The position numbers and the translations under genes are program-made. 7,476 bases of DNA from Candidatus Bathyarchaeota archaeon (GTDB lineage Archaea; Thermoproteota; Bathyarchaeia; TCS64). The notes beneath the pieces were generated by a model, which saw nothing but the letters and a program-made list of their open reading frames with translations, searched no databases and was not told where the DNA came from. Where the stretch lies: contig CALGBN010000030.1 of the NCBI GenBank assembly GCA_937877765.1, forward strand, positions 1 through 7,476. The letters run 5' to 3'. Positions within the stretch are counted from its first letter, which is position 1; every line of letters starts with the position of its first letter. Shown one piece after another: positions 6,078 through 7,476 of this stretch.

Positions 6078-7407
6078 TTATTGTTTTTTTTGCTGCATAT
6101 AGATATACGCAGCCGCAGCGATTATAACAATCGCAACAACAGCATAGATCCACGGGAACCCACTAGGAGCCTGCTCAACACTAAACTCCGCGTCAAGACC
6201 ATCAATGGCAACAGTATGAGTTCCTTCCTCTGTGGAGGACACCGTCGTTGAAACAGACTCGCTTTCACCACCATCAAGAGCACCTGAAAGGGTCTCAACA
6301 GTTGCCCCATCCATCTTCAAGTCGATGCTATAACTTCCTGATTCCTCACCTGTGTTCTCAATTGAGAAACTTACCGTAATATCCATACCAGGCTCTACTA
6401 TTGATGGACTTACCTGTAGGTTACTTAGTGAGAACTCTGCTGGTGTTGGCGGAGCCTTAACTGTAAAACTAACAGTCTCACCCATCACCTCGATACTATA
6501 TGTACCTTCAGCAGTCTTGGAAACAGACCATGTAAGCGTTGTACTGTCCCCTGCATTAAGAGTAACCAACTCTGACTCATACTCAACACCATCAATAGAG
6601 ATCGTTACAGTAGTTGAATCAACATCGTCACCAATATTCTCAACAACCGCTGTCACTGAAACCGCGTCTCCAGGCTCAACAGTGTCTTCAGATATGGTCA
6701 AGCTCGTAACAGTGAACTCACCTAACTGAGGCAGATTCGCCAATGTCTCAGCGTCAAAGTATGGATAGATTGCAGTCCTTGTTGCGCTAGCCAATGCAGA
6801 GTAGATTTCCTCAAGGCTCTCAACACTAAGATAACTGAATACGAGGGCAACCTCTTCTTCCTTATCCTGAGCAACCATACCATCAACAACCTCAACAGTC
6901 TTGCTTAGCTCGATGATCTCGAAGATCTCAGCAACAGTGCTCGGAGTCTCAGGTAAGTTAGCAATCTCTACGAATAAGTTAACAAGATCATCTACTGATA
7001 ACTCTGGGTTTTCAATAGTTTCCTTAAGTTTCTGACGATACTCTTGCTTTTGATCAGGATCCAATGCGTTTATCTGACGTTTTACAGCCGTTTCAACACG
7101 TTCCGCTGCATCAGTAAGATCCTGATTAGCCATCTCTCGGATAACCTGAGCACCAGTCTCCGGCTCAACAGCCAAGAGTACATCACCAACCGTTTCCTTA
7201 TTTGCATTATTGAGTACTGTAGCAACAGAGCTGGTATTTCCTGTCGTAACTGCTTGTGTAACTATATCCCGTGTACGGTTAGTATCAAGGTTCTCCACTA
7301 TCTGAGCTGCCTGAGTAGCTTCCGCTTGTGTAAGTAACTGTGTTGCAGTCTCAACACTTGATTCGGTTAATAAAGTACCAGCTGCCTCTGGCTGCATCGT
7401 GTTAAGA
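6078..7407 (-). CDS. membrane-anchored surface protein with helical repeats and two CARDB domains, N-terminus missing
   Basis: A partial gene of 442 native residues. The apparent start (MCIRDS) is adapter sequence and the true beginning lies beyond the contig. Positions count from that false Met. Residues about 11-98 form seven short amphipathic repeats of 12-13 residues (PEAAGTLLT, VETATQLLT, TQAAQIVEN, TRDIVTQAV and so on), resembling the helical superhelix of MgtE N-terminal domains. Residues 100-232 are also mainly helical and acidic. Two tandem CARDB beta-sandwich domains follow (about 236-323 and 330-418), each with the VEPG...ENxG...G(D/E)S...EGT(Y/H) pattern, joined by KAPPTPAEF. A C-terminal TM helix (about 424-442, PWIYAVVAIVIIAAAAYIY) ends in MQQKKQ. 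The presumed topology is an extracellular body and a cytoplasmic tail. CARDB domains are associated with cell adhesion and surface layers; function here is inferred only. It lies upstream of, and on the same strand as, the PKD protein, with a 53-bp T-rich gap. Confidence 0.85.
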
Positions 7408-7476
7408 CTGTCTCTTATACACATCTGACGCTGCCGACGAATTAGACGGTGTAGATCTCGGTGGTCGCCGTATCAT
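7408..7476 (-). other. Nextera read-1 + i5 index + P5 adapter, reverse complement (artefact)
   Basis: Bases 7408-7426 are the Tn5 mosaic end in reverse complement (CTGTCTCTTATACACATCT), 7427-7440 the Nextera tail, 7441-7448 the index ATTAGACG (complement of the index at the left end) and 7449-7476 the P5 primer lacking its last base. The segment is the exact reverse complement of bases 4-72. It is library sequence and should be removed. Confidence 0.99.

Noticed and set aside
6025..6153. N-terminal extension of the PKD protein starting MDLCCCCDCYNRCGC
   Set aside because: It overlaps the end of the upstream CARDB gene in another frame, its Cys run is antisense-type composition, and a signal peptide with a ribosome binding site begins at TTG 6024.
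4..7476. Perfect 69-base terminal inverted repeats, as in a linear virus, plasmid or transposon
   Set aside because: Both copies are exactly the Illumina P5, index and Nextera adapter. The inner 19 bases are the engineered Tn5 mosaic end, and the identity stops at the first genomic base on each side.
1..7476. CRISPR arrays, tRNA or rRNA genes, insertion sequences
   Set aside because: No regularly spaced direct repeats, cloverleaf signatures, rRNA-like stretches or transposase motifs were seen by eye on either strand.

Overview
The window is an archaeal genomic contig of about 7.3 kb capped at both ends by untrimmed Illumina/Nextera adapter. Bases 3-72 are the P5 primer, an 8-base index (CGTCTAAT) and the Nextera read-1 transposon end. 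Bases 7408-7476 are the same construct in reverse complement. Genuine sequence therefore runs from 73 to 7407, and the genes touching either end are truncated and fused to adapter-derived residues. Archaeal origin is supported by an archaellin with a class III signal peptide, TATA-box-like promoters with TTG/ATG starts, T-tract terminators, heavy use of AGA/AGG/ATA codons, and surface proteins rich in CARDB and PKD domains. I cannot fix the lineage. The archaellin type (TGLExAIxLxAFV) recalls methanogenic Euryarchaeota and Bathyarchaeia-like archaea, but this is an impression from memory.

Layout, left to right. (1) A minus-strand DUF58 membrane protein is cut at its C-terminus by the left contig end. 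(2) A divergent intergenic region of about 290 bp carries candidate promoters. (3) A plus-strand soluble PAS-GAF-HisKA-HATPase histidine kinase, probably starting at TTG 1226, is followed 94 bp later by (4) a complete plus-strand archaellin ending in a T-tract terminator. (5) Convergent to it is a minus-strand block. Read in its own direction it holds a 5'-truncated membrane-anchored surface protein (helical repeats plus two CARDB domains), a 763-residue surface protein (signal peptide, two PKD domains, CARDB-like domains, C-terminal TM anchor), and a small possible secreted protein of 83 residues.

The common theme is the cell surface: an archaellum filament subunit, a sensory kinase that could feed motility or envelope regulation, and two large cell-wall or adhesion-type proteins with C-terminal membrane anchors. 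The archaellum motor genes, a response regulator and the usual MoxR partner of DUF58 are not in the window.

I do not see a convincing undescribed system. The most striking structure, a perfect 69-base terminal inverted repeat, is synthetic adapter. The biologically interesting points are the period-12/13 helical-repeat plus CARDB anchored protein, the stand-alone archaellin beside an orphan kinase, the T-rich aromatic tail of the PKD protein, and the possible small secreted gene after it.
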